DNA of 64,000 nucleotides, from positions 558,001 to 622,000 of the forward strand of contig NZ_JANQAH010000009.1 of the NCBI RefSeq assembly GCF_024707125.1. Direction: 5' to 3'. This document shows, piece by piece, positions 16,875 through 25,786 of the stretch. This stretch comes from Devosia sp. GTDB taxonomy: Bacteria > Pseudomonadota > Alphaproteobacteria > Rhizobiales > Devosiaceae. The position numbers and the translations under genes were made by a program. The notes below the pieces were generated by a model. It did no database searches, had not been told where the DNA came from, and saw nothing but the letters and a program-made list of their open reading frames with translations. Numbering within the stretch: position 1 is the stretch's first letter; each line of letters opens with the position of its first letter.

Positions 16875-18128
16875 ATGCAAGACGTCCTGATCCTTGGAGC
16901 CGGCATTGTCGGCATTTCTACCGGGATCCATCTGCTTAAGCGCGGGCGCAGCGTGACGCTGGTCGACAAGAACCAGCCCGGCCGCGAAACCTCCTATGGC
17001 AATGCCGGTATCATCCAGCGCGAGGGCGTGCGGCCGCATGCTTTTCCGCGTGACCTCCATACGCTGATGCAAGTGGGGCTGCATCTGTCCACTGCTGCGC
17101 GCTATGAGCCGCTGGCCCTGCCGCGCATTGCGCCGCCATTGCTGAAATATTGGTGGGCTTCTTCGCCGGACCACTATCGGCAGGTGGTCGAAAACTATGC
17201 GCCGCTGATTGCCCGCTCGATCGATACCCATGCGGAATTGATCGCCGAGGCCGGGCCGGATGCGGAAAAGCTGATCTCCAAGAAGGGCTGGTACCTGGTT
17301 TTCCGCACGCTCGAAAAGCTGCAGCGCGAAGCCGCCAAGGCGGAGGAAGACCGGAAGCGCTTCAACATTCACCACGAGGTGGTGGATTGGGCCGGTTTGA
17401 AAGCGCTGGAGCCGAGCCTGATCGGCGGGCTGGCCGGTGGCATTCACTGGACCGATCCCTGGACCGTCACTGATCCCGGTGGGCTCGTGACGGAATATTT
17501 CAAGCTCTTTGAAAAGCTGGGCGGCACTTTTGTCTCCGGCGAAGCCTCGGGGCTGACGCAGGACGGGGGCACCTGGCAGACGCGCGTCGGTGGCACGCTG
17601 CATACGGCGAAACAGGCTGTCATTGCGCTGGGGCCTTGGGCGCCGGAAGTGCTCGACAAATTGGGCTATCGCCTGCCGCTCTTCGTCAAGCGCGGCTATC
17701 ACATGCATTACAGGCCGGCCGAGGGCGCGGCGCTCAACCATCTGCTGCTCGATGCGGAAGTTGGCTATGTGCTGGCGCCCATGGCGCGCGGTATTCGCCT
17801 GACGACGGGCGCGGAGTTCAACCTGCGCGATGCGGCGCCGACCCCGGTGCAGCTGGGCAAGGCCGAGCAGGCGGCCAAGGAAGTGTTCCCGCTGGGTGAA
17901 CGTGTCGATCCGCAACCCTGGAAGGGGGCGCGACCCTGTACGCCGGATATGATGCCGATCATTTCCAAGGCGCCAAAGCATGAGGGGCTCTATGCCGGTA
18001 TCGGCCATGCCCATCACGGCTTTACGCTGGGGCCGGCGACGGGCGAGCTGTTGGCGCAGATGATGACTGGGGAAGCGACGGCGATTGATGTAAAGCCGTT
18101 CCGGATGGAGCGGTTCCTCGGACATTGA
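16875..18128 (+). CDS. DadA-like FAD-dependent D-amino-acid dehydrogenase
   Basis: The 417-residue DAO-superfamily flavoprotein opens with the dinucleotide-binding motif VLILGAGIVGISTGIHLLKRG and TLVDKNQPGRETSYGNAG. The latter is the ETSYGNAG signature of DadA-type D-amino-acid dehydrogenases. Further DAO features are ALGPWAPEVLDKLGYRLP and the C-terminal GARPCTPDMMPIIS..GLYAGIGHAHHGFTLGPATGELLA, which binds FAD. It deaminates a D-amino acid to the oxo acid, passing electrons to the respiratory chain. The preceding LysR regulator and good ribosome site (CAAGGAGGCG) suggest a two-gene unit. Exact substrate is not determined. Confidence 0.88.
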   Translation: MQDVLILGAGIVGISTGIHLLKRGRSVTLVDKNQPGRETSYGNAGIIQREGVRPHAFPRDLHTLMQVGLHLSTAARYEPLALPRIAPPLLKYWWASSPDHYRQVVENYAPLIARSIDTHAELIAEAGPDAEKLISKKGWYLVFRTLEKLQREAAKAEEDRKRFNIHHEVVDWAGLKALEPSLIGGLAGGIHWTDPWTVTDPGGLVTEYFKLFEKLGGTFVSGEASGLTQDGGTWQTRVGGTLHTAKQAVIALGPWAPEVLDKLGYRLPLFVKRGYHMHYRPAEGAALNHLLLDAEVGYVLAPMARGIRLTTGAEFNLRDAAPTPVQLGKAEQAAKEVFPLGERVDPQPWKGARPCTPDMMPIISKAPKHEGLYAGIGHAHHGFTLGPATGELLAQMMTGEATAIDVKPFRMERFLGH

Positions 18129-18170
18129 GGGAGAGGCCTTGGAAGCAAGGCCTGTCTTCAGAGATTGCCG

Positions 18171-18279
18171 ACACCCCCACCCTTGATCCCTCCTCACAAG
18201 GGGGAGGGAGACGAAGGAACCGAGACGACTGAAGCTTGCGCATCCCTCCCCCTTGTGGGGAGGGAATGAGGGTGGGGGT
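18171..18279. repeat. Intergenic inverted repeat, family A copy 1
   Basis: The left end ACCCCCACCCTTGATCCCTC and right end GAGGGAATGAGGGTGGGGGT are near-complementary. Each encloses an internal CCC.CACAAGGGGGAGGG hairpin. The same element recurs near 31223 and 54284. Confidence 0.72.
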
Positions 18280-18302
18280 ACGGGTTGCGCAGATGCCCGG
18301 CT

Positions 18303-18542
18303 TTAGCCCAGTGCCACAACCGCAATCACGCCGCAGACAAAACCCACGGCGACGAGGAGGGCGACATTGAGCGCCCTTCCATTGCCCGGCCTGGAGAAGG
18401 GTAGCGGCGTCCTGCTCTTTGGCGCGCTTGACCTCAGCTTCTCGGGTGCACCCCATTTCAGCCGGCGAAACGCGTAGACATTCGAGCGCCGTCGTTGGGC
18501 TTCGAGTGTGGCGTGATCTGGCTCTGGCTTGTCGCTGGACAT
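18303..18542 (-). CDS. Small C-terminally anchored membrane protein, unknown
   Basis: The 79-residue product from ATG 18542 is mostly basic and polar (SNVYAFRRLKWGAPEKL...) and ends in one hydrophobic segment (ALNVALLVAVGFVCGVIAVVALG), like a tail-anchored protein. The gene overlaps no other and is preceded by GGGAAAAAAC. I know no family. It is divergent from mbfA. Confidence 0.5.
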   Translation of the reverse strand: MSSDKPEPDHATLEAQRRRSNVYAFRRLKWGAPEKLRSSAPKSRTPLPFSRPGNGRALNVALLVAVGFVCGVIAVVALG

Positions 18543-18659
18543 GTTTTTTCCCGTTTGAGCGAAAGCAGATGGGAATGCGTTGCCCTCGTCACAACGGCAG
18601 AGGCCACAAAGCGGGAAAGAGCGTTAACGGCGCAGGGCCGAATGCCTCTTGCATAGATA

Positions 18660-18696
18660 TTAGAACGGTTCTAAACAATGTTTGGAATAATTCTAA
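18660..18696 (+). promoter_or_regulatory. Tandem Irr-type iron-control (ICE) boxes upstream of mbfA
   Basis: TTAGAA-CGG-TTCTAA (18660-18674) is a perfect 6-3-6 dyad. TTGGAA-TAA-TTCTAA (18682-18696) is a second with one mismatch. Their centres are 22 bp apart, two helical turns. The pattern matches the ICE/Irr box known upstream of rhizobial mbfA, and an Irr gene lies at 47187-47630. Binding itself is inferred. Confidence 0.75.
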
Positions 18697-18710
18697 TCTA
18701 TGAGGCGGAC

Positions 18711-19691
18711 ATGTTTACCCTCTGGCCGGACAATAGACGCGCCTTCGCAACGCTTTCGGAACGTGAAATCCTGTCTCTCGCCATCGCCGCAGAGGAAGAG
18801 GATGGGCGCATCTATTCCGAACTGGCGACGCGGCTGGGCGAGACTTATCCCGGCACGGCGGCGCTGCTCGAAGCCATGGCGGCCGAGGAAGACGATCATC
18901 GCCGGCGGCTGCTCGATATCTATGTCGACCGTTTCGGCAAACGCCTGGTGCCCATTCGCCGCGAACATGTGCGCGGCCTTCTCAACCGCAAGCCGGTTTG
19001 GCTGCTCAAGACTTTGACGCTCGAACAGGCGCGCCAGCAGGTCTGGGAAATGGAGGAAAGCGCCTACCATTTCTATCTCGAGGCGGCCAAGCAGGCCAAT
19101 GATGTGGGTATCCGCAGGCTCCTCGGCGACCTCGCCCGGGCAGAGCGCGGCCACGCGGCATCGGCGACAAAGCTCGACGAAAAACTGCTGGGCGACGCCG
19201 GCCACGACACAGAGAAGGACGAGGCGCATCGTCAGTTCCTTCTTACCTATGTGCAGCCGGGCCTGGCCGGGCTGATGGATGGTTCAGTGTCGACGCTGGC
19301 GCCGGTCTTTGCCGCCGCCTTTGCAACCGGCGATACGCACCAGACTTTTTTGGTTGGTCTTGCCGCCGCGGTGGGTGCCGGCATTTCCATGGGTTTTACG
19401 GAGGCCGCTTCCGACGATGGCAAGCTGACGGGCCGTGGTTCGCCGATCAAGCGTGGCCTTGCCGCGGGGATCATGACGGCAGTGGGAGGGCTGGGGCACG
19501 CGCTGCCCTATCTCATCCATGATTTCTGGACGGCGACCTTTATTGCCGGCCTCGTGGTGGTGCTTGAACTCTGGGCCATCGCCTTCATCCAGAAGCGTTA
19601 CATGCAGACTCCGTTCTGGCGGGCGGTGATGCAGGTGGTTCTGGGCGGTGCGCTGGTGTTTGCCGCGGGTGTGCTGATCGGGAGTGCCTAG
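18711..19691 (+). CDS. mbfA: Membrane-bound ferritin-like iron exporter MbfA
   Basis: The ATG at 18711 sits behind GAGGCGG and gives 326 residues. The N-terminal half is a ferritin/rubrerythrin-like di-iron domain with metal-ligand motifs EEEDGRIY, AAEEDDHRRR (ExxH type), WEMEESAYHFY and ARAERGHAA. The C-terminal half is a VIT1/CCC1-type iron transporter with about five helices (LMDGSVSTLAPVFAAAFA, GLAAAVGAGISMGFTEA). This fusion is MbfA (Er-VIT1), an inner-membrane exporter that lowers cytoplasmic iron and gives peroxide and acid tolerance. Irr represses it under low iron in Agrobacterium and Bradyrhizobium, and two Irr-type boxes precede this copy. Confidence 0.93.
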   Translation: MFTLWPDNRRAFATLSEREILSLAIAAEEEDGRIYSELATRLGETYPGTAALLEAMAAEEDDHRRRLLDIYVDRFGKRLVPIRREHVRGLLNRKPVWLLKTLTLEQARQQVWEMEESAYHFYLEAAKQANDVGIRRLLGDLARAERGHAASATKLDEKLLGDAGHDTEKDEAHRQFLLTYVQPGLAGLMDGSVSTLAPVFAAAFATGDTHQTFLVGLAAAVGAGISMGFTEAASDDGKLTGRGSPIKRGLAAGIMTAVGGLGHALPYLIHDFWTATFIAGLVVVLELWAIAFIQKRYMQTPFWRAVMQVVLGGALVFAAGVLIGSA

Positions 19692-19711
19692 CCGCGCCAT
19701 TTCCCTACTAT

Positions 19712-19790
19712 CGTCATTGCCGGGCTTGTCCCGGCAATCCATCTCGCCTCCGCTGGGGACCACCGGGACAAGCCCGGTGGTGACGATAGA
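19712..19790. repeat. Palindromic intergenic repeat, family D
   Basis: TCGTCATTGCCGGGCTTGTC at the left and GGACAAGCCCGGTGGTGACGA at the right are imperfect inverted copies. The left half carries its own CCGGGctTGTCCCGG hairpin. It fills the space between convergent mbfA and the GMC gene. Confidence 0.62.
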
Positions 19791-19798
19791 GCGGATAT

Positions 19799-21412
19799 CT
19801 AAGCGCCTGCCAAAATGCTCGCCGCCTTCGATCCAATAGCCATGGCCGGGGCATTGGTATTGCCGGAAACGATCTGCGGCATGATCGAGCAGTCGATCAC
19901 GCGCAGGCCGTCAATGCCCCGCACCTTCAGCTCCGCATCGACCACGGCGGTGGGGTCGTCATCACGCCCCATGCGCAGCGTGCCGACGGGGTGGTAATTG
20001 GTCTTCACAGTTTGCCCACAGTAGCGGTTGAGGGCTTCGGGATCGTCCATCACGGCCTGGCCGGGTAGCAGTTCGGTATCGATCTTTTCCGCTAGGGGTG
20101 CCGATTTCAGCAGCTTTCGCGCTTCGTGCAGCGCCGCGATGGTGAGGCGCAAATCGTCGGGGTCACCGAAGAAATTGCAATCGACCACCGGCTGATCCTC
20201 TGGATTGGCCGAGCGCAGGGTGACGCTGCCGCGCGCCTTGGGGCGGAGAAGGCAGGATGTAAAAGTGACGCCATAGGTGGGTTTGGCCGCCGAGACGTCG
20301 CGGTCGAGGTAGACGATGGGCGCGCAATAGAGCTGGATCGTCGGGCGACTGCCGCCATCGGGATCGAAGAACATGCAGGCTTCGATGCCGGTCGTGGTGA
20401 CGGGGCCGGAATTGGTCAGGATGTACTGCAGCCCGTTGCGGATCATGTTCCAGCCGCGGTCCTGTCCGAAATAGCCGGATTTGCCTTTGGTCGTGGCGAT
20501 AACCGGGACCTCGTGATGGTCCTGCAGGTTCTGGCCGACGCCGGCAATGTCGGCGACGACCTCGATGCCGTGTTGGCGCAGATGTTCGGCAGGGCCGATG
20601 CCCGAGAGCATCATTAGCTTGGCGCTATTGTAGGTGCCGGCGCCGACGAGCACTTCGCGCTCGGCGCGGACCGTGTGGCTCTCGCCGTCCTTGGTATAGG
20701 CGACGCCATTAGCGCGACCGTTTTCGACCAGGATGCGATCGACGCGGGCGCCGGAAATGATGGTCAGCTTGCCGTCCAACTTCAGCGGATCAAGGAAAGC
20801 CTTTACCGCATCCGACCGTTCCTTGTAGCGACCCCATTGCCCATAGGTGTGCTGCATGATGCCGGCGCCGAACTGGGTGGCGCCATTGAAATCGGGATTG
20901 GGCTTGTGGCCGAGCGCCTGTGCCGCAGCGATGAAATCGTGGGTGGTTTGCGTCGTATAGCCCGGGTCGGACACGCGCAGCGGGCCGCCATTGCCGTGAA
21001 AACCGTCGTGGATGCGCGCATTGTCTTCCACGGCCTTGAAGTGGGGCAGTATGGCGTCATAGGACCAGCTCGGGTCATTGCCGAGGCTTTGGGCCCAGCC
21101 GTCATAGTCTTCCCTCTGGCCCCGCATATAGACCATGGCATTGACCGAGGAGCCGCCGCCCAGGACTTTTGCGACGGGCACGATGGGTGCGCGGCCGCCA
21201 AGCTGGGGCTGCGGCACGGTCTTGTGCATTTCGAGGAACGTGTCCTGACCCAGATATTTCATATAGCCGGCGGGCATAGCCATGATGCGATTGGTCCGCG
21301 CGCGGCCGCGCTCCAGCATCAGGACGGAAAGGCCGAACTCTTTCACGAGGCGCCAGGCCGTGACGGAGGCAGCCGAGCCGCCGCCGGCGATAATGAAGTC
21401 GTATGTGGGCAT
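19799..21412 (-). CDS. GMC-family oxidoreductase (choline/alcohol dehydrogenase-like)
   Basis: The ATG at 21412, directly behind GAGGAGATATT, gives 537 residues. The FAD-binding motif is FIIAGGGSAASVTAWRL with LMLERGRA. The first GMC signature is GGGSSVNAMVYMRGQREDYDGW, the second is GTYNSAKLMMLSGIGPAEHL, and the C-terminus has the active-site His in NYHPVGTLRMG and partner in GNTNAPAMAIG. It oxidises an alcohol to the aldehyde; BetA is the closest textbook relative, but no betaine genes are near, so the substrate is open. It is 22 bp downstream of, and co-directional with, a LysR gene. Confidence 0.9.
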   Translation of the reverse strand: MPTYDFIIAGGGSAASVTAWRLVKEFGLSVLMLERGRARTNRIMAMPAGYMKYLGQDTFLEMHKTVPQPQLGGRAPIVPVAKVLGGGSSVNAMVYMRGQREDYDGWAQSLGNDPSWSYDAILPHFKAVEDNARIHDGFHGNGGPLRVSDPGYTTQTTHDFIAAAQALGHKPNPDFNGATQFGAGIMQHTYGQWGRYKERSDAVKAFLDPLKLDGKLTIISGARVDRILVENGRANGVAYTKDGESHTVRAEREVLVGAGTYNSAKLMMLSGIGPAEHLRQHGIEVVADIAGVGQNLQDHHEVPVIATTKGKSGYFGQDRGWNMIRNGLQYILTNSGPVTTTGIEACMFFDPDGGSRPTIQLYCAPIVYLDRDVSAAKPTYGVTFTSCLLRPKARGSVTLRSANPEDQPVVDCNFFGDPDDLRLTIAALHEARKLLKSAPLAEKIDTELLPGQAVMDDPEALNRYCGQTVKTNYHPVGTLRMGRDDDPTAVVDAELKVRGIDGLRVIDCSIMPQIVSGNTNAPAMAIGSKAASILAGA

Positions 21413-21434
21413 AATATCTCCTCTTGGCGGGAGA

Positions 21435-22364
21435 TTAGGCGGCAGCAAGCAGGTCTTCTAGTCGGCTATCGAGGATTGTGCCCACTCGCGCGCATTCGAC
21501 GGCGATTTCCCGGATGAAATCGACCAGCATGGGCCGCTCCAGCGCCGCCAGTGAACGCACCACCATGGCGGTGTCGCGATGGAGCGGCTCGATATCGATC
21601 GGCTGGATTTCGACGAGGCGCCCGGCGGCAATGTCGTCGGCCACGGCGGAATTGACGAAAAAGCCGATGCCTTCGCCCTTGATGGCAAGGCGTCGCGCGG
21701 GGCCAGTAGGGAGTTCGACGCTGGTCGGCGCGCGCCGGGTCAGGGCGGTGGAGGCTTCGGGAGCCACCTGCCACCAGATCAGCGAAATGGCGCGCGGCAC
21801 CAGGGCAAGCACTTCCTCGATCTCAGGGGTGGCGCTGAGTTTTGCCGCCTTGTCGGCGGAGATCACCAGCGGCACACGCTCGCGCATGGTGAGAAGCGGC
21901 ACGAGATCGACGGCGAGCGGTTCGAGATTGGGCCAACAGAGGATGCCGAGTTCGGATTCGCGCTCATGCAACATTTCGGCGATTTGGGCCTGCCGACCTT
22001 CGTTCACCACCACGTCGACGGCGGGGTACTTTTCCTGAAAGCGCAGCAGGCTTTCGGTGATGAGCGGGGACACAAGGCTCCTGAGCGAGGCAATGGCGAT
22101 GCGGCCGCGCTCAACCCGGCGCAGGGCTTCGCGCGCCTCCTGCGCGGTGCCGATGATGCGGCGGGCAAAGGGCAGGAAGGTCATGCCCTGGTCGGTGAGG
22201 CTGACGGTTCGCCCGCGAACGAAAAGGGTGACGCCTAAAAGCTGTTCGAGCGCCCGCATCCGCATCGAGGCGGTGGCCTGGGTGATGTTCAGATAGGCGG
22301 CCGCCTTGGTAAAACTCTGCTCGCGAACGATGCGGTCAAAGGTGCGAAGCTGGTCGAGGTCCAT
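21435..22364 (-). CDS. LysR-family regulator of the adjacent GMC oxidoreductase
   Basis: The 309-residue LysR protein has its winged helix at residues 1-60 (MDLDQLRTFDRIVREQSFTKAA, recognition helix ITQATASMRMRALEQLL) and the effector domain from about 90. Being the first gene of a two-gene unit with the GMC oxidoreductase, it is likely its regulator. The effector is not predictable. The stretch 22365-22451 upstream should contain its promoter. Confidence 0.87.
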   Translation of the reverse strand: MDLDQLRTFDRIVREQSFTKAAAYLNITQATASMRMRALEQLLGVTLFVRGRTVSLTDQGMTFLPFARRIIGTAQEAREALRRVERGRIAIASLRSLVSPLITESLLRFQEKYPAVDVVVNEGRQAQIAEMLHERESELGILCWPNLEPLAVDLVPLLTMRERVPLVISADKAAKLSATPEIEEVLALVPRAISLIWWQVAPEASTALTRRAPTSVELPTGPARRLAIKGEGIGFFVNSAVADDIAAGRLVEIQPIDIEPLHRDTAMVVRSLAALERPMLVDFIREIAVECARVGTILDSRLEDLLAAA

Positions 22365-22451
22365 AGGATTGGCTTATGCAAGAGCGGTCGATAAGCCGGA
22401 ATATGGGTTTTCGCATAGGACATGTCTATGCGTTGAATGGCGCAGATGCCG

Positions 22452-23492
22452 TCAGTCTTCCGAATTGCGCGCCCGCGATTCTTCGGCCAGCGCCTGCTTG
22501 CGCGCCTTGGCCTTGGCGGCGATTTCGGCGACGGCGTCGCCTAGATGCGCGGTGCCGCGCTTTTTGGCGAGGTCCATCTGTTTCTGGCGTTCGGCGGCCG
22601 CTTCGTGCTTGGCCGTGTCGTCGGCGCAGTGGGGGCAGGAGAGGCCTTCGGCGAAGTCCTTGTGCTGGCGATCGGCTTCGGTCAGCGGGTGGCGGCAGGC
22701 GCGGCAGAGGGTGGCATTGCCCAGTTCAAGGCCGTGGCCAACCGAGACGCGTTCGTCGAACACAAAGCATTCGCCGGCAAAGCGGCTGTCTTCCTTAGGC
22801 GTCACTTCGAGATATTTGAGGATGCCGCCCTTGAGGTGAAACACCTCCTCAAAGCCCTGACTAAGCAGATAGGAAGAGGCCTTTTCGCAGCGGATGCCGC
22901 CGGTGCAGAACATGGCGACCTTCTTGTCCCGGGCGGGATCGAGGTTTTTGGCGACATAGTCCTTGAACTCGACAAAGCTCGCGGTTTTCGGGTCGAGCGC
23001 GCGCTGAAACGTGCCGAGGCCGACTTCATAGTCGTTGCGGGTATCGACCAGCACGACATCGTTGCGGTCGATGAGCGCGTTCCAGTCTTCGGCCTCGACA
23101 TAGGTGCCGACCTGTTGGGATGGATCGGCCTCGGGCGCACGCAGCGTCACGATTTCGGGTTTCAGGCGCACCTTCATGCGCAGGAACGGGGCTTCATCGG
23201 CGAAGGAATATTTGGTTTCCGCGCCAAGAAGGCGGGCGCCAAAGGGGCCGGACACAAACAAAAAATCGGCCAGAGCGTCGATCGCGTCGGGCGTGCCGGC
23301 CACGGTGCCATTGATGCCTTCGGGCGCCAGAATAAGCGTGCCCTTGATGCCGCGGTGGCAGCAAAAGGCGGCGAGCGGCGTTTTCAGCGCTTCGGCATCG
23401 GGCAGGGAGGCGAATTTGTAGATCGCCATCACCTTGTATGGATGATTGTCCTGTTGCACAGTGGCGGCGGATTTTGGATTGAGCGCGGTCAT
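22452..23492 (-). CDS. trhO: tRNA uridine(34) hydroxylase, rhodanese-type (TrhO/YceA)
   Basis: From the ATG at 23492 the product has 346 residues. The N-terminal ferredoxin-like UPF0176 domain contains KGTLILAPEGINGTVAG, and the following rhodanese domain has the active loop AMFCTGGIRCEKASSYL with the nucleophilic Cys. The C-terminal zinc-binding tail includes CRACRHPL and CPHC. TrhO makes 5-hydroxyuridine at tRNA wobble position 34 with O2. An in-frame start at 23564 would overlap the divergent aldo/keto reductase start, so the shorter form is preferred. Confidence 0.92.
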   Translation of the reverse strand: MTALNPKSAATVQQDNHPYKVMAIYKFASLPDAEALKTPLAAFCCHRGIKGTLILAPEGINGTVAGTPDAIDALADFLFVSGPFGARLLGAETKYSFADEAPFLRMKVRLKPEIVTLRAPEADPSQQVGTYVEAEDWNALIDRNDVVLVDTRNDYEVGLGTFQRALDPKTASFVEFKDYVAKNLDPARDKKVAMFCTGGIRCEKASSYLLSQGFEEVFHLKGGILKYLEVTPKEDSRFAGECFVFDERVSVGHGLELGNATLCRACRHPLTEADRQHKDFAEGLSCPHCADDTAKHEAAAERQKQMDLAKKRGTAHLGDAVAEIAAKAKARKQALAEESRARNSED

Positions 23493-23562
23493 GGCGCGCT
23501 CATACCACTGGCCGAGCCCGGCGTCACGGGCGGCCGCAAGCAAGACATCGGGAGGACTTTTC

Positions 23563-24600
23563 ATGACCTATCGCGCGGATCCCGCACGCTATGACACCAT
23601 GCACTATCGCCGTTCGGGGCAGTCGGGCCTGAAACTGCCCGTGCTCAGCCTTGGCCTCTGGCAAAACTTCGGCGGCACGCGCGACTATCCCGGTGCCATG
23701 GAAATTCTGGGCTATGCCTTCGACCAGGGCATCACCCATTTCGATCTCGCCAACAATTATGGGCCGCCGGCTGGCTCGGCCGAAGAACTGTTCGGCCAGG
23801 TTTTGGGCCGCGATTTCCGCCCCTATCGCGATGAAATGATCGTTTCCACCAAGGCCGGCTACAATATGTGGCCGGGGCCCTATGGCGAATGGGGGAGCCG
23901 GAAAAACCTGCTCGCCAGCCTCGACCAGAGCCTGAAGCGCATGGGGCTCGATTACGTCGACATCTTCTATTCGCACCGGTTTGATCCCGATACGCCGCTC
24001 GAGGAAACCATGGGCGCGCTGGCCCATGCGGTGCGCTCGGGCAAGGCGCTCTATGTCGGCATCTCCTCCTATCCCGAGAAGGAAACGCGCGAGGCGCATC
24101 GAATTCTCAAGGAAATGGGCGTTGCGACGACCATCCACCAGCCGAGCTATTCCGTGCTCAATCGCTGGATCGAGAATGACAAGACGATCGATGCCTGTGG
24201 CGATCTCGGTATCGGCATCATTGCCTTTTCACCCCTGGCCCAGGGCGTGCTTTCGGGGAAATATTCTTCGGGCCACGCGGATGGCTCCCGCGGCGACAAT
24301 CCCAATGGCACGCTGCGCGCCAGCCATATCGAGCCGCGCGTGCTCGAAGCGGTCGACAAGCTCAGCGTTATCGCGAGGAATCGCGGCCAGTCGCTGGTGC
24401 AATTGGCGCTCGCCTGGGTGCTGCGGCGCAAGGAGGTGACCTCGGCGCTGATCGGCGTGCGCACCCTGGCCCAGCTCAAGGATAATCTGGGTGTCATCGA
24501 CAATATCGAGCTGAGCCCGGAAGAGGTTGCCGCCATCGATGAAGCGACCAAGGGCGGGCAGATGGAACTGCATCCGCGCCCGCAGGGCTGGTTGCGGTAG
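23563..24600 (+). CDS. Aldo/keto reductase, YghZ-like L-glyceraldehyde-3-phosphate reductase
   Basis: The ATG at 23563 follows GGGAGGAC, giving 345 residues. The AKR tetrad is visible: Asp and Tyr in FDLANNYGPPAGSAE, Lys in VSTKAGYNMWPGPYGEWGSR, and His in DIFYSHRFDPDTPLEE. The last two blocks are signatures of the AKR14 (YghZ/GprR) group, which reduces L-glyceraldehyde 3-phosphate and methylglyoxal with NADPH. The ending MELHPRPQGWLR is also family-like. It is transcribed divergently from trhO with 70 bp between the starts. Confidence 0.9.
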   Translation: MTYRADPARYDTMHYRRSGQSGLKLPVLSLGLWQNFGGTRDYPGAMEILGYAFDQGITHFDLANNYGPPAGSAEELFGQVLGRDFRPYRDEMIVSTKAGYNMWPGPYGEWGSRKNLLASLDQSLKRMGLDYVDIFYSHRFDPDTPLEETMGALAHAVRSGKALYVGISSYPEKETREAHRILKEMGVATTIHQPSYSVLNRWIENDKTIDACGDLGIGIIAFSPLAQGVLSGKYSSGHADGSRGDNPNGTLRASHIEPRVLEAVDKLSVIARNRGQSLVQLALAWVLRRKEVTSALIGVRTLAQLKDNLGVIDNIELSPEEVAAIDEATKGGQMELHPRPQGWLR

Positions 24601-24669
24601 GGGAAGGTGTGGGGCAGCCCTGCTTGGGGCTGCCCGTCTTTGTTCCAACCGTACTCTCGAATTCCCCCG

Positions 24670-24740
24670 TGCCATCCCCGCGAAAGCGGGGATCTCCATT
24701 TCGAGACGGGGATTCCCGCTTTCGCGGGAATGACGCCGTG
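24670..24740. repeat. Palindromic intergenic repeat, family B copy 1
   Basis: Left half GCCATCCCCGCGAAAGCGGG and right half CCCGCTTTCGCGGGAATGAC are inverted copies around a short GATCTCCATTTCGAGACGGG centre. A second copy lies at 41073-41149. Confidence 0.72.
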
Positions 24741-24770
24741 GTTGGGATAGTCAGGTGGTCTCGAAAGACC

Positions 24771-25661
24771 TCAAACCATCATCGATTGCAGCGCGCCCAT
24801 GGCGGCGAGCGAGCCGGTATTGTTGGCAAAAGTCACCGAATGCATGCCGGTGACCAGGTCGCCGGCGGCAAAAATGCCGGGGCGGGAGGTCAATTGCATG
24901 TCTCCGACCGCGAGCATGATACCGGTCGGCGTCTCCTTGGTGTCGAGGCCAAGCTGCAGGTGCAGGTCCGCCGAAGGCCGATTGCGCGGATGGGCATAGA
25001 GGGCTTCGAGGTCGATCCGCGCGCCGTCTTGCATGGTGACGCCGGAAATGCGTCCGTCCTCGTGATGAATGGTTGAGAGCTTGCCGTCGACAATTCTAAC
25101 GCCGCGCTTTTCGAGCTTGCTGCGCTCCTCGTCGACGATCGCGTGCCCATCGAGGATCAGCGTGATGTCATCGGTCCAGTTGGCATAGAGCACAGGTCCA
25201 TGGAGCGACATGGGCGAGGAATAGAGAAGGCCCCAGCGCGTGCCCGCCACTTCATAGCCGTGGCAGAAGGGGCAATGGATGACCGTCTTGCCCCAGCTCT
25301 CGGCAAAGCCGGGAATGGCGGGGAATTCATCGACGATGCCATAGCTCAGGATCAGTCTGCGGCCCGAAATCGTGTCGCCTGACGCCGTGGTGACGACAAA
25401 ATTGTCCGGCTCGCCGGAAACACCGATGGCCCGCGCCTCGATCATCTTGACGGCCGGATAGTGCGCGACCTGGGCTCTGGCGGCTGTCAGCAGGTCGCCC
25501 GGCGGGGTGCCGTCGTGCCCAAAGATATTGTGCGCGTGTGAGGCATAGCGATTCCGGTTGAGGCCGGTATCGAGCACGGTGACCTTTCGACGGGCGCGGC
25601 CGAGCTGCATGGCAGCGGTAAGGCCGGCAAAGCTGCCGCCGATGATGATGACATCCTGCAT
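24771..25661 (-). CDS. Thioredoxin-reductase-like FAD/NAD(P) oxidoreductase
   Basis: The ATG at 25661 gives 296 residues. It starts with the FAD motif DVIIIGGSFAGLTAAMQLGRA, and the middle has the thioredoxin-reductase-type centre VIHCPFCHGYE (CxxC). The C-terminal FAD motif GIFAAGDLVTGMHSVTFANN is also present. The length and the lack of a normal NADP-domain consensus place it in the TrxB-like/gliotoxin-oxidase-type group, whose partners are small dithiols rather than always thioredoxin. The gene stands alone; its minus-strand promoter region holds a TTGACA hexamer at about 25713-25718. Confidence 0.85.
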   Translation of the reverse strand: MQDVIIIGGSFAGLTAAMQLGRARRKVTVLDTGLNRNRYASHAHNIFGHDGTPPGDLLTAARAQVAHYPAVKMIEARAIGVSGEPDNFVVTTASGDTISGRRLILSYGIVDEFPAIPGFAESWGKTVIHCPFCHGYEVAGTRWGLLYSSPMSLHGPVLYANWTDDITLILDGHAIVDEERSKLEKRGVRIVDGKLSTIHHEDGRISGVTMQDGARIDLEALYAHPRNRPSADLHLQLGLDTKETPTGIMLAVGDMQLTSRPGIFAAGDLVTGMHSVTFANNTGSLAAMGALQSMMV

Positions 25662-25786
25662 GAAAGATCTCCGTTCGTCGCAATATTGACTGCAATGTAA
25701 TAACATAACACAAATGTCAAGCCGAGGTTTCGCTCGCTTCGCGTTTGACCTAGAGTGCGGCGCGGACAGCCCTTGGGAGGGAGAAT
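25662..25786. promoter_or_regulatory. AT-rich divergent promoter region
   Basis: On the minus strand a consensus -35 TTGACA at about 25713-25718 precedes the AT-rich TTTGTGTTATGTTATTACAT. It contains an ATGT-aata-ACAT dyad and is bracketed by TTGAC/GTCAA inverted halves. This should be the operator-promoter of the thioredoxin-reductase-like gene. No regulator gene is adjacent. Confidence 0.4.

Noticed and set aside
16752..18197. 481-codon open frame on the minus strand
   Set aside because: Antisense to the DadA-like gene, which has clear FAD motifs; the frame is a GC-bias shadow.
18171..18279. CRISPR-like or rho-terminator reading of the family A repeats
   Set aside because: Copies are single and dispersed with inverted, not direct, repetition; no array of equal spacers and no T tract.
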